Below are positions 1 to 6,389 of a DNA stretch of 11,735 nt, piece after piece. This DNA is from an uncultured Slackia sp. (GTDB lineage: Bacteria; Actinomycetota; Coriobacteriia; Coriobacteriales; Eggerthellaceae): positions 1-11,735 of the forward strand of contig CAKUEV010000043.1 of assembly GCA_934646845.1 (NCBI GenBank), written 5' to 3'. Under the pieces are notes generated by a model. It made no database searches, was not told the origin of the DNA, and was given only the letters and a program-made list of their open reading frames with translations. How positions within the stretch are numbered: the first letter of the stretch is position 1; each line of letters begins with the position of its first letter. The position numbers were made by a program, and so were the translations under genes.

Positions 1-1357
1 CGACCTGGAACAGGAAGAACTTGAGGTAGTCGGTTTCGGGCACGCCCCACACGATGGGATGGTCGGGCGATTGCTGGCGTTCCTCGATTTGGCGAAGTTG
101 AACGCCAGCATCGTGCGCCGCGCTCACGAGCATTTTGCGGAAGCGATCGGTATCCATGAAGTGCGAGCAGCTGCAGGTGGCCAAGTATCCGCCGCGCGGC
201 AAGGCTTTCATAGCGCGATAGTTGATCTCGTGGTAGCCACGCGTGGCCGAATCGATGGTCTTGCGGCTCTTCGTGAACGCCGGCGGGTCAAGAATGATGA
301 AGTCGTACGGCGCCTTTTTCTGAGCCTCGATTTCGGGCAGCAAATCGAACACGTTGACGGCCTGGAAGCTCATGCGATTTTCGAAGCCGTTCAGGCGAGC
401 ATTCGATTCGGCCATGTCGACCGCGAGCTGAGAGATATCGACGGCATGCACGTGCTCGGCTCCGCCAGCGGCGGCGTTAAGGGCGAACGAACCCGTGTGC
501 GTGAAGCAGTCGAGCACGCGACGTCCGCGGGCAATGTTGGCCACAGCGCGGCGGTTGTATTTCTGGTCGAGGAAGAAGCCGGTTTTTTGGCCGTTTTCGA
601 AATCGACGTGGTAGCGCACGCCATTTTCGACGATTTCGGTCGTAGTGGGGCCGAATGCCGCTGCGGCTTCGTCGTTTGGCGCGAGAGGCGCGGGCACCGC
701 CGTAAGCGCAGGTTGAGCGCCCAGACCGGCAAAATCGCCTCCCAGGGGGAACCATCCGCAGCTTTCCTGAAGGCCTTCGAGCTTGCGTGTCGACACGTCA
801 TTGCGCTCGTAAATGCCGCGAATGATGATGCCGTCTTCGGCGAGCACCTTCACAAGCAGGGGGAACACGACAGGTTTCAGGCGCTCCATGCCGTAGGCGA
901 GCGTTTGGGTCACAAGTACGTCGTTGAAGCGGTCGACGACGAGGCCGCAAAAGCCATCGGCCTCGGAGAAAATCATGCGGCAGGCGGAAACGTCGTCGCC
1001 CATCACGGCGCGACGATGGTTCCATGCCCAGCGAATTTTGCGTTCCCAAAATGCCGAATCGAACGCGTCGTTCGCGTTGGTCGAAAGCAGGCGAATGCGA
1101 ATCTTGCTTTGCTGCGAGAAAATGCCCGTGCCAAGGTATGCGCCTTTGCGTGTGAGCGCGTCGACGAGGGCGCCGTTTTCCGGGGCGATTCCGCCGGATT
1201 CGATCGATTCTTTCCACGTGCGGGCCGCTTCTTTGGGGTCGCCCGCTTCCACAATGCGCTCGACTTCCGCATCGTAGACCCAAGGGTGGCCGGCGCGGCA
1301 TGCGCGTTCGCCTTTGGGCGTGATGAATGCCATAGGGTAGGGACGGTGGGTTTTCAT
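1..1357 (-). CDS. rlmI: RlmI-type class I SAM-dependent rRNA methyltransferase (3' end cut by window edge)
   Basis: Predicted to methylate a cytosine of 23S rRNA (RlmI makes m5C1962 in E. coli), using S-adenosylmethionine in the cytosol. The visible 452 residues begin with a PUA-like RNA-binding region (about 1-90, with GHPWVYDAEVE at 23-33). A Rossmann methyltransferase domain follows, with SAM motif VLDCFTHTGSF (281-291), the motif DFIILDPPAF (352-361) and a cysteine-bearing TCSCSHF (394-400). The sequence runs off the window at KFFLFQV, where this family normally ends, so only a few codons should be missing. Start ATG is at 1357-1355, with AAGGAG five bases upstream. Family members are near 396 residues; the excess is mostly an Ala/Pro-rich insert at about 203-238. 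It is transcribed divergently from the glycosyltransferase gene. The family call is firm; the exact target base is inferred. Confidence 0.9.
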   Translation of the reverse strand, partial: MKTHRPYPMAFITPKGERACRAGHPWVYDAEVERIVEAGDPKEAARTWKESIESGGIAPENGALVDALTRKGAYLGTGIFSQQSKIRIRLLSTNANDAFDSAFWERKIRWAWNHRRAVMGDDVSACRMIFSEADGFCGLVVDRFNDVLVTQTLAYGMERLKPVVFPLLVKVLAEDGIIIRGIYERNDVSTRKLEGLQESCGWFPLGGDFAGLGAQPALTAVPAPLAPNDEAAAAFGPTTTEIVENGVRYHVDFENGQKTGFFLDQKYNRRAVANIARGRRVLDCFTHTGSFALNAAAGGAEHVHAVDISQLAVDMAESNARLNGFENRMSFQAVNVFDLLPEIEAQKKAPYDFIILDPPAFTKSRKTIDSATRGYHEINYRAMKALPRGGYLATCSCSHFMDTDRFRKMLVSAAHDAGVQLRQIEERQQSPDHPIVWGVPETDYLKFFLFQV

Positions 1358-1418
1358 GGGTTCTCCTTGGTTGGAGCGTGCTTGGCCGCATGGGCCGCAT
1401 CGCAAGTAATACCAGGGC

Positions 1419-1447
1419 ATTATACGTTGCGTTGGGGCGGGGCGGAA
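1419..1447 (-). promoter_or_regulatory. Promoter of the rRNA methyltransferase gene
   Basis: On the minus strand a perfect -10 box TATAAT lies at 1424-1419. With a 17-base spacer the -35 position reads TTCCGC (1447-1442), a weak match. Transcription would begin near 1412 and give a leader of about 55 bases. The leader contains a direct repeat of GGCCGCAT on the plus strand (1384-1391 and 1393-1400) of unknown meaning. Confidence 0.55.
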
Positions 1448-1461
1448 CAAAGGGGTAGAAT
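1433..1461 (+). promoter_or_regulatory. Candidate promoter of the glycosyltransferase-TSUP unit
   Basis: TTGGGG (1433-1438) and TAGAAT (1456-1461) are separated by 17 bases and match sigma-70-like boxes at 3 of 6 and 5 of 6 positions. This promoter overlaps the opposing methyltransferase promoter, so the two polymerases could not bind together. A small hairpin, CCGTA (1464-1468) with TACGG (1476-1480), would lie at the start of the transcript. Confidence 0.4.
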
Positions 1462-1533
1462 AACCGTAACTGAAATACGGCTCCGCTGGGGCGAGGACAC
1501 GCACCTTGCCTCGGGCGATGGAAAAGAGTGCCC

Positions 1534-2835
1534 ATGAACCCAGTTGTGATTATTCCCACGTTCGTGTCCGCGCGTGGGCGCGTTGAATCGGGTCCCGTTA
1601 CCACGACATACGACCATACAACGTCGATGTCGGCCTCGGGCGAGTTGCCCCGCTGCCTCGAATCGCTTCGGTGCGTGCGCGGGCTTGGGCATATCATCGT
1701 GCTCGTGATTGCCGAACCCGCTATCGAGAATAAGGCCGCGAGCAAAATTCGCGCCGTTGCCGAGCAATTCCCCGATTTGAATATCGCCGTGGTGGGCGCT
1801 CCCGAGATGGCGCTTGTGCGCCAGCGCATGGAACAGCTCAATATCGGCCTGCGCGGCGAAGTGGGCCTTGCGGGCTATGGCGCAATGCGCAACCTGGGGC
1901 TTCTTCTTGCGGGTGCGCTCGATTTCGATTCGGTGGTATTCATCGACGACGATGTGGTGATTGACGACCCCGCGTTTTTGGAAAAGGCGATGTATGGCCT
2001 GGGCAAGCTTACGCGCAGCGGCGTGCCCATTCTTGCGAAGTCGGGCTTTTATCTGAACAAAGAAGGCCAATATCTCTCGAGCCGATCCACGAAATGGTAC
2101 AACCGCTATTGGGACCAGGCCACCGCATTCAACAAGTGGATTTCCAAGGCCATGAAGGGCCCGCGCCTGTCTCGCTCGAACCATGTGTGCGGCGGTTGTT
2201 TGGCGCTGCATCGCGAGGCGTTTCGTCGCGTGTCGTTCGACCCGTGGATCGCTCGCGGCGAAGACTTGGATTACATGCTCGATTTGCGCATGTACGGAAG
2301 CGATATCTGGTTCGACAACACGTGGTACATGCATCACCTTCCGCCCGAAACCAAGCGTGAGGGGCTTCGTTTCCGCCAAGATATCTTCCGTTGGCTCTAT
2401 GAGTATCGCAAGGTGGAATACGGGCGAACCCAGATCGACCTGCTTCAGATCAAGCCGCAATCGTTGCTGCCGTACCCGGGGCCTTTTTTGGAGCCGGGCA
2501 TCACGCGCCGCATTAAGCGCACGGCGTGGCTGCGCAGCTTCGGGCGTCCCGATGGCGCCGGGTATCGTCGCGCGGCGAAGGCGGCCACGGGCGAGGCGTC
2601 TCGATATGCCGAAGACCACTGCTCGAAGTATTTCGGCTTCCAGTCGATGTGGCCGGCAGTCATGAAGCGCATGGCGAACGACGCGATTCTCCAGAGCGTG
2701 CTTTTGAGCTCGTCGAACCGCGATGCGCAGCAAGCCGAGGCGCAGCGCGCCCAACGTGCGGCATGGGGAGCCGCCGGCGGAATCGACCCTGGCGCAACAA
2801 CGGAGATTCGCCTTAATATGGGCAACGCAGAATAG
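1534..2835 (+). CDS. GT-A-fold (family 2-like) glycosyltransferase
   Basis: A 433-residue soluble protein, probably transferring a sugar from a nucleotide-sugar donor to a cell-surface or exported glycan; donor and acceptor cannot be read from sequence. It opens with the GT2-like strand MNPVVIIPTF (1-10). An acidic metal-binding motif follows in FIDDDVVIDD (136-145), then CGGCLALHREAF (219-230) and RGEDLDYMLDL (241-251), where the ED-D pattern resembles the GT2 catalytic-base region. No signal peptide or membrane segment is seen. The C-terminal part (about 290-433) matches nothing I recognise and ends in an Ala/Gln-rich stretch. ATG 1534 is preferred over the in-frame GTG at 1528, because the purine-rich GAAAAGAG (1521-1528) is well placed only for the ATG. 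The next gene starts 5 bases after its stop, so they probably form one transcript. Confidence 0.75.
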   Translation: MNPVVIIPTFVSARGRVESGPVTTTYDHTTSMSASGELPRCLESLRCVRGLGHIIVLVIAEPAIENKAASKIRAVAEQFPDLNIAVVGAPEMALVRQRMEQLNIGLRGEVGLAGYGAMRNLGLLLAGALDFDSVVFIDDDVVIDDPAFLEKAMYGLGKLTRSGVPILAKSGFYLNKEGQYLSSRSTKWYNRYWDQATAFNKWISKAMKGPRLSRSNHVCGGCLALHREAFRRVSFDPWIARGEDLDYMLDLRMYGSDIWFDNTWYMHHLPPETKREGLRFRQDIFRWLYEYRKVEYGRTQIDLLQIKPQSLLPYPGPFLEPGITRRIKRTAWLRSFGRPDGAGYRRAAKAATGEASRYAEDHCSKYFGFQSMWPAVMKRMANDAILQSVLLSSSNRDAQQAEAQRAQRAAWGAAGGIDPGATTEIRLNMGNAE

Positions 2836-2840
2836 GATTT

Positions 2841-3821
2841 ATGGGAAGTACATTCATGGTTTCGTTCTTCATCGCCGCGCTCGTTGGCGTGGGCGTCGGC
2901 GTGCTTTCAGGACTTTTGGGCATTGGCGGCGGCACCATTATGGTGCCCCTGTTCCGTCTGGTTTTTGGCATGGAACCCATTGCCGCCACGGCGACATCGC
3001 TGTTCACCATTGTGCCTACGTCTATTTCGGGCATGTGGAAGCATGCTAAAAACAAGACGTCCCTGCCGCGCGTGGGAATCGTGTGCGGCTTGGCGGGCGC
3101 GTGCCTCTCGCCCATTGGCGTGTGGGCCGCAAACGTGTCGCCTGGCTGGGCGATTATGGGTGCGGCTGCGGTTATCGTTGCGTACTCGTCGTTCACTATG
3201 CTGAAAAAGGCATTGGCGGCGCCGAAGGGCGGTGCTGCGAAAGAACGTTGCCAGGCGTGCGACGGCAAAGCGATGAGCGCTGCGGCCGCATCCGTGAAGG
3301 CGGGCGACGGCAAGGCGGTGGGCGCTGCTGTGGCGACGAACGATGCGACGGCGGCAAACCTCGTGGCGACGGCGCCTGTGGCGGCTGGCGGCTCGGGTGT
3401 CGCGGAGGCGCAAGCCGCTCCTCTTGAGGCGCCGGCAATCAAGCTCACCCCGAAATACGTGGCGAAGGTGGCGTTCATCGGCGTTATTGCGGGCTTCATG
3501 AGCGGATACGTTGGCGTGGGCGGCGGCTTCATCATGGTGCCGCTGTTCGTGAGCATGCTCGGCATTCCCATGCACCTGGCGTCGGGAACGTCGCTTACCG
3601 CGGTATGCATCCTGGCTATTCCCGGCGTTATCGAGCAGGCCGTTTTAGGGAATATCGACTACATGGTTGGCATTGCGATGATGGTTGGATCTATCCCTGG
3701 CGCGGTTGTCGGCGCCAATTTGGTGAAACGCGTGCCCGAGCGTGCGTTGCGCTTTACCTTTGCGGCGTTTTTGCTGCTGATGGCCGTGCTTTTGATCGTG
3801 AATGAGGCAAGTGTGATTTAA
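2841..3821 (+). CDS. TSUP-family (TauE/SafE) membrane transporter with long Ala-rich central loop
   Basis: An integral membrane protein of the sulfite exporter TauE/SafE (TSUP) family, whose members move sulfur-containing or organic anions; the substrate here is unknown. The two half-repeats are plain: GIGGGTIMVPLF (27-38) and GVGGGFIMVPLF (225-236), each within a hydrophobic bundle. The halves are joined by an unusual hydrophilic segment of about 80 residues (roughly 125-204), rich in alanine and containing a CQAC motif (137-140). This makes the protein 326 residues against about 250 for typical members. Two starts are possible: ATG 2841, with AGGA three bases upstream, and ATG 2856, with GGGAAG at a better distance. 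The first is annotated, and the choice changes only five residues. It sits 5 bases after the glycosyltransferase gene and is followed by 124 bases before the sensor kinase gene. Confidence 0.88.
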   Translation: MGSTFMVSFFIAALVGVGVGVLSGLLGIGGGTIMVPLFRLVFGMEPIAATATSLFTIVPTSISGMWKHAKNKTSLPRVGIVCGLAGACLSPIGVWAANVSPGWAIMGAAAVIVAYSSFTMLKKALAAPKGGAAKERCQACDGKAMSAAAASVKAGDGKAVGAAVATNDATAANLVATAPVAAGGSGVAEAQAAPLEAPAIKLTPKYVAKVAFIGVIAGFMSGYVGVGGGFIMVPLFVSMLGIPMHLASGTSLTAVCILAIPGVIEQAVLGNIDYMVGIAMMVGSIPGAVVGANLVKRVPERALRFTFAAFLLLMAVLLIVNEASVI

Positions 3822-3848
3822 GGGAAGGCGATTGCTCCGTCGCGTCGC

Positions 3849-3915
3849 GCGCCCATGGCGCATGGCGGTTCTGATCGATCCCCCAAGGGGCGTTTTCGAA
3901 ACTCCGCTCAGCGGA
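3849..3915 (+). other. Intergenic hairpins between transporter and kinase genes
   Basis: The 124-base gap holds two short perfect stems. GCGCC/GGCGC is at 3849-3853 and 3857-3861; TCCGC/GCGGA is at 3903-3907 and 3911-3915. The second is followed by a short TCTTTT (3921-3926) and might act as a weak terminator or attenuator. No convincing promoter was found for the kinase gene, so read-through from upstream is possible. Confidence 0.25.
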
Positions 3916-3945
3916 TGGTGTCTTTTAGCGTATGAAAGGAATCTC

Positions 3946-5241
3946 ATGTCCAAACCACCCCGAAATATTTATGCGCGCGTGCTCGATGTCGTGCTTGCGG
4001 CAATATGCATGCTTTCGGCCGCAGTGCTTGCGTGCGCGGTGGCTTGGCCCGAAACGGTGGGCAATTTGAATGTGGTCGCGGGCGTTTCGTTCACCATTTC
4101 TGTGGCTCTGCTCATCTATCTGCGCCTTAACCCTGACACGGTGCGCGCCCGCCAGTCCGATACGATTTTGAAAATCGCGTCGCAGACGCTTGCGTGTTTC
4201 CAGGAGGGCTTCGACATTCCCACGGCGCAGAAGGTGTGCCATTTGCTGCTGCCCGCCATTGGGGCGCAGGCCGTGGCAATCACCGACCGCGAGTCGATTT
4301 TGGGCTATGCCGGAGACGACGAGGAAATCAGCCCCGGCGGCGCCCCCATTCGCACGAAGGCTACGCATGCCACGCTTGAAGACGGCAAGCTGCGCGTGTT
4401 GGGCACGCCGCAAGAGATTGGCTTCCCCGATAGCATCAAAGGCTTGCGAGCGGGCATTATCGTGCCGCTTACGCGAGGCGACGCCATTATCGGCACGTTG
4501 AAGTTTTACTATCGCCGCTCGCGCGACATCACCGAAACGCAGGTGGCGCTCGCGGAGGGCCTGGGTCAGCTGCTTTCGACGCAGATTGCCGCCGTTGAAC
4601 TGGAGCAGCAAACGAAGCTCGCGACCACCATGGAGCTCAAGGCGCTCCAAAGCCAAATCAACCCGCACTTCCTGTTCAACACCATCAACACCATCGCGTC
4701 GCTCGTGCGCACCGATCCCGATCGCGCCCGCATGCTGCTGCGCGAGTTCGCCGTGTTCTATCGCCGCACGCTTGAGAATTCCGACGATTTGCTCGAGTTG
4801 TCGCGCGAGGTCGAGCAGACGATGCGCTACTTCACGTTCGAAGTGGCGCGATTCGGCGAAGACCGCCTTGCCATTGACGTCGATATCGAGCCGGGCTTGG
4901 AAAGCGTGATGGTGCCCGCGTTCATGGTGCAGCCGCTTGTGGAAAACGCCGTGCGCCACGCCATGCCGCAAGAAGGCAAGCTCGAGATTCATATTCTGGC
5001 GTACAGCGAAGGCGATGACTTGTATATCACCGTTTCCGACAACGGCGTGGGCATGGACGCCGAACAACGCCGCAAGCTTTTGCGCCCCGAAGCCTCGAAG
5101 GGCTTGGGCATTGCGATGAAGAACATCAACGAGCGCTTGCGCGGCTATTTCGGCACCGAGTCGCGCATGGAAGTCGATTCGACGCCGGGCAATGGCACCC
5201 GCGTGACCATGTTCATGAAAGATGGCTTGGTGGAAGACTAG
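3946..5241 (+). CDS. LytS-type sensor histidine kinase (2 TM, GAF-like, His_kinase, HATPase)
   Basis: A 431-residue membrane-bound sensor kinase that should phosphorylate the LytTR regulator encoded downstream. Two N-terminal membrane segments are visible (about 11-34 and 41-60), with only a short outside loop. A GAF-like region follows (about 66-215), which suggests cytosolic or membrane-interface sensing. The phosphoacceptor histidine is H241 in LQSQINPHFLFNTIN, typical of the LytS/YehU (PF06580) group. The ATPase domain has PLVENAVRHAM (N box, 330-340), DNGVGM (365-370) and KGLGIAMKNINERL (385-398). Classical LytS has a five-helix 5TM-LYT input domain; this protein lacks it. The ATG at 3946 has AAAGGA five bases upstream. 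The reading frame stays open back to 3832, but no comparable ribosome site is there. The ligand is unknown. Confidence 0.92.
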   Translation: MSKPPRNIYARVLDVVLAAICMLSAAVLACAVAWPETVGNLNVVAGVSFTISVALLIYLRLNPDTVRARQSDTILKIASQTLACFQEGFDIPTAQKVCHLLLPAIGAQAVAITDRESILGYAGDDEEISPGGAPIRTKATHATLEDGKLRVLGTPQEIGFPDSIKGLRAGIIVPLTRGDAIIGTLKFYYRRSRDITETQVALAEGLGQLLSTQIAAVELEQQTKLATTMELKALQSQINPHFLFNTINTIASLVRTDPDRARMLLREFAVFYRRTLENSDDLLELSREVEQTMRYFTFEVARFGEDRLAIDVDIEPGLESVMVPAFMVQPLVENAVRHAMPQEGKLEIHILAYSEGDDLYITVSDNGVGMDAEQRRKLLRPEASKGLGIAMKNINERLRGYFGTESRMEVDSTPGNGTRVTMFMKDGLVED

Positions 5242-5382
5242 CGTCATGGCGTTTTGTCGGCGACTGGTTTTCCTGAGCTAGCGAAAGGTATGAATTTCCT
5301 GGTGAGCGGTATTTTTCATTAGTGATATCTATAGCTTGCGTGAAGTGGGGCCAAAGGTGTCCCATTCTATGGTTTCCACGCT

Positions 5383-5410
5383 TTTAAACATCGCGTATTT
5401 GGGCTACTAT
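5383..5410 (+). promoter_or_regulatory. Candidate promoter for the response regulator gene
   Basis: TTTAAA (5383-5388) and TACTAT (5405-5410), with a 16-base spacer, each match the sigma-70 consensus at 4 of 6 positions. They lie in the AT-richer gap between kinase and regulator genes. A start near 5417 would give a leader of about 90 bases that contains the hairpin at 5430-5452. This would allow the regulator to be expressed apart from its kinase. Confidence 0.35.
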
Positions 5411-5429
5411 TCGTATATGGGCATCGCTC

Positions 5430-5452
5430 GCCGACGGTTTTACGCCGTTGGC
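5430..5452 (+). promoter_or_regulatory. Hairpin in the leader of the response regulator gene
   Basis: GCCGACGG (5430-5437) pairs with CCGTTGGC (5445-5452) as an 8-bp stem with one G-U pair and a 7-base loop TTTTACG. No T-run follows, so it is not a terminator. A regulatory or mRNA-stability role is possible. It resembles no riboswitch class I know. Confidence 0.4.
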
Positions 5453-5508
5453 ACGGGGCGCTTGAGCCCGCCTTCCTTATACGAACTTTCCAGTTATTGG
5501 GGGATGCT

Positions 5509-6222
5509 GTGCTGAACGCGATTATCGTTGACGACGAAGCTCCTGCTCGTTCCGAGCTGCGTTACTTGCTGGGCGAAGTCGGTGGAGTCGAAGTGCTCGC
5601 CGAAGCCGCGAGCGTGCGCGAGGCTATTGAGAAAATGCAGAGCTATCCCGTGGACGTGTTGTTCCTCGATGTGAGCATGCCCGAGGTCAATGGCATTCAG
5701 TTCGCCGAGGCCTTGCAGCGTTTGAAAAATCCTCCGGCGGTCATTTTCGTTACCGCCTACAGCGAGCACGCGCTCGAAGGCTTCAAGGTGAATGCCGTCG
5801 ATTATCTGGTGAAGCCCGTCGAAACCGATCGCCTGCAACAGGCCGTGAACCGCGCGAGCGAATACATCACGCTGCATGTGAAGGCCAGCCAGTCGGAGCG
5901 CATTCCTGTCGAAAAGGGCGGCAAGAAGATTCTCATCCCCATCGACAGCATTCGTTTCGTCATGGCGCGCGACGATTACGCGTACCTGCAAACCGACAAC
6001 GACCGCTACTTCTCCACCGTGTCGCTCGCTCAGCTCGAAAAGCGCCTCGATGGCCACGGTTTCTTCCGCGTGCATCGCGGTTACTTGGTGAACCTTTCGC
6101 ATGTCGAAGAGGTCGAGCCCGTTCCCGGCGGCACGCTGCTTTTGTCGCTGAATGCGACCGACGAGAAAATCCCCGTTTCTCGTCGCCGCGTTTCCTCGCT
6201 GAAAAAGGCGTTGGGACTTTAA
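5509..6222 (+). CDS. LytTR-family response regulator
   Basis: A 237-residue transcription factor and the likely partner of the LytS-type kinase encoded upstream. The receiver domain (about 3-120) has the acidic pair VDDE (7-10), the phosphoacceptor D54 in LFLDVSMPE, the switch threonine T82 in VTAYSEHA and the conserved lysine K102 in DYLVKPV. The LytTR DNA-binding domain spans about 131-235, with FFRVHRGYLVNL (185-196) and a terminal IPVSRRRVSSLKKAL. GTG 5509 is chosen because GGGGGA (5499-5504) sits four bases upstream and the protein then begins MLNAIIVDDE, as expected for a receiver. An in-frame TTG at 5497 would consume that ribosome site. Unusually for such pairs, 267 bases separate it from the kinase gene. 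A strong terminator follows immediately. Confidence 0.94.
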   Translation: MLNAIIVDDEAPARSELRYLLGEVGGVEVLAEAASVREAIEKMQSYPVDVLFLDVSMPEVNGIQFAEALQRLKNPPAVIFVTAYSEHALEGFKVNAVDYLVKPVETDRLQQAVNRASEYITLHVKASQSERIPVEKGGKKILIPIDSIRFVMARDDYAYLQTDNDRYFSTVSLAQLEKRLDGHGFFRVHRGYLVNLSHVEEVEPVPGGTLLLSLNATDEKIPVSRRRVSSLKKALGL

Positions 6223-6225
6223 CGT

Positions 6226-6253
6226 AAAGGCCGTTCTGACGAACGGCCTTTTT
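6226..6253 (+). terminator. Rho-independent terminator after the response regulator gene
   Basis: A perfect 11-bp stem, AAAGGCCGTTC (6226-6236) with GAACGGCCTTT (6241-6251), closes on a TGAC loop and continues into T residues (TTTTTCTT from 6249). It begins four bases after the stop codon of the regulator gene. Read on the minus strand it has only a short T tail, so it may stop opposing transcripts less well. Confidence 0.93.
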
Positions 6254-6262
6254 CTTGACGCT

Positions 6263-6367
6263 GCGATCCCGTCTCGCGGGCGATTTCGGTTTCAAGCGTC
6301 GGCTCGCGTACCAAAGTACGTGTCGCCTAGCTTTCAACCGGACTCACCTCACGAGACGGGCTCTCGC
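6263..6367 (-). repeat. 105-base imperfect palindrome, predicted rod-like structured RNA
   Basis: Nested complementary arms span almost all of 6263-6367. Read as minus-strand RNA they are, from outside in: GCGA/TCGC; an 11-bp helix CCCGTCTCGTG (6360-6350) with CGCGAGACGGG (6278-6268), including one G-U pair; and CGGTT (6340-6336) with AACCG (6291-6287). Next comes a symmetrical GA/GA mismatch, then AAGC (6333-6330) with GCTT (6297-6294). GGC (6327-6325) pairs with GCC (6303-6301), and CGTAC (6320-6316) with GTACG (6311-6307) closes a TTTG loop. The tandem G-A pair exists only on the minus strand; on the plus strand it is TC/TC. This favours a minus-strand transcript, perhaps the 3' untranslated part of the transposase-like gene that ends at 6390. 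It could equally be a copy of a dispersed intergenic palindrome (REP- or MITE-like); only one copy lies in this window. Confidence 0.6.
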
Positions 6368-6389
6368 TGTCTTTTTCTTGTCAGGCGGC

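Noticed and set aside
1384..1400. Tandem GGCCGCAT repeat as a CRISPR-like or operator repeat
   Set aside because: There are only two 8-base units one base apart, which is explainable by chance in GC-rich DNA and has no further support.
59..1537. Long plus-strand open frame of 492 codons
   Set aside because: It lies antisense to the RlmI-like gene, which has clear family motifs and a ribosome site. Long antisense frames are expected from GC-biased codon use.
1420..2754. Minus-strand open frame of 444 codons over the glycosyltransferase gene
   Set aside because: It has Arg/His/Ala-rich composition and no domain, and the opposite strand carries DXD and other glycosyltransferase motifs.
3925..5247. 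Minus-strand open frame of 440 codons over the kinase gene
   Set aside because: It is a shadow of the histidine kinase, whose catalytic motifs are all on the plus strand.
5290..5322. Ten-codon frame starting at ATG 5290 after GAAAGG
   Set aside because: The ribosome site is too close to the ATG and the frame is too short to support a call.
5497..5508. TTG 5497 as start of the response regulator
   Set aside because: It would place the GGGGGA ribosome site inside the coding region. GTG 5509 gives the normal receiver N-terminus.
6263..6367. tRNA, or simple second terminator, in the palindromic region
   Set aside because: No cloverleaf, T-arm or CCA-type end is present. The long rod with internal loops and no T-run is unlike a Rho-independent terminator.
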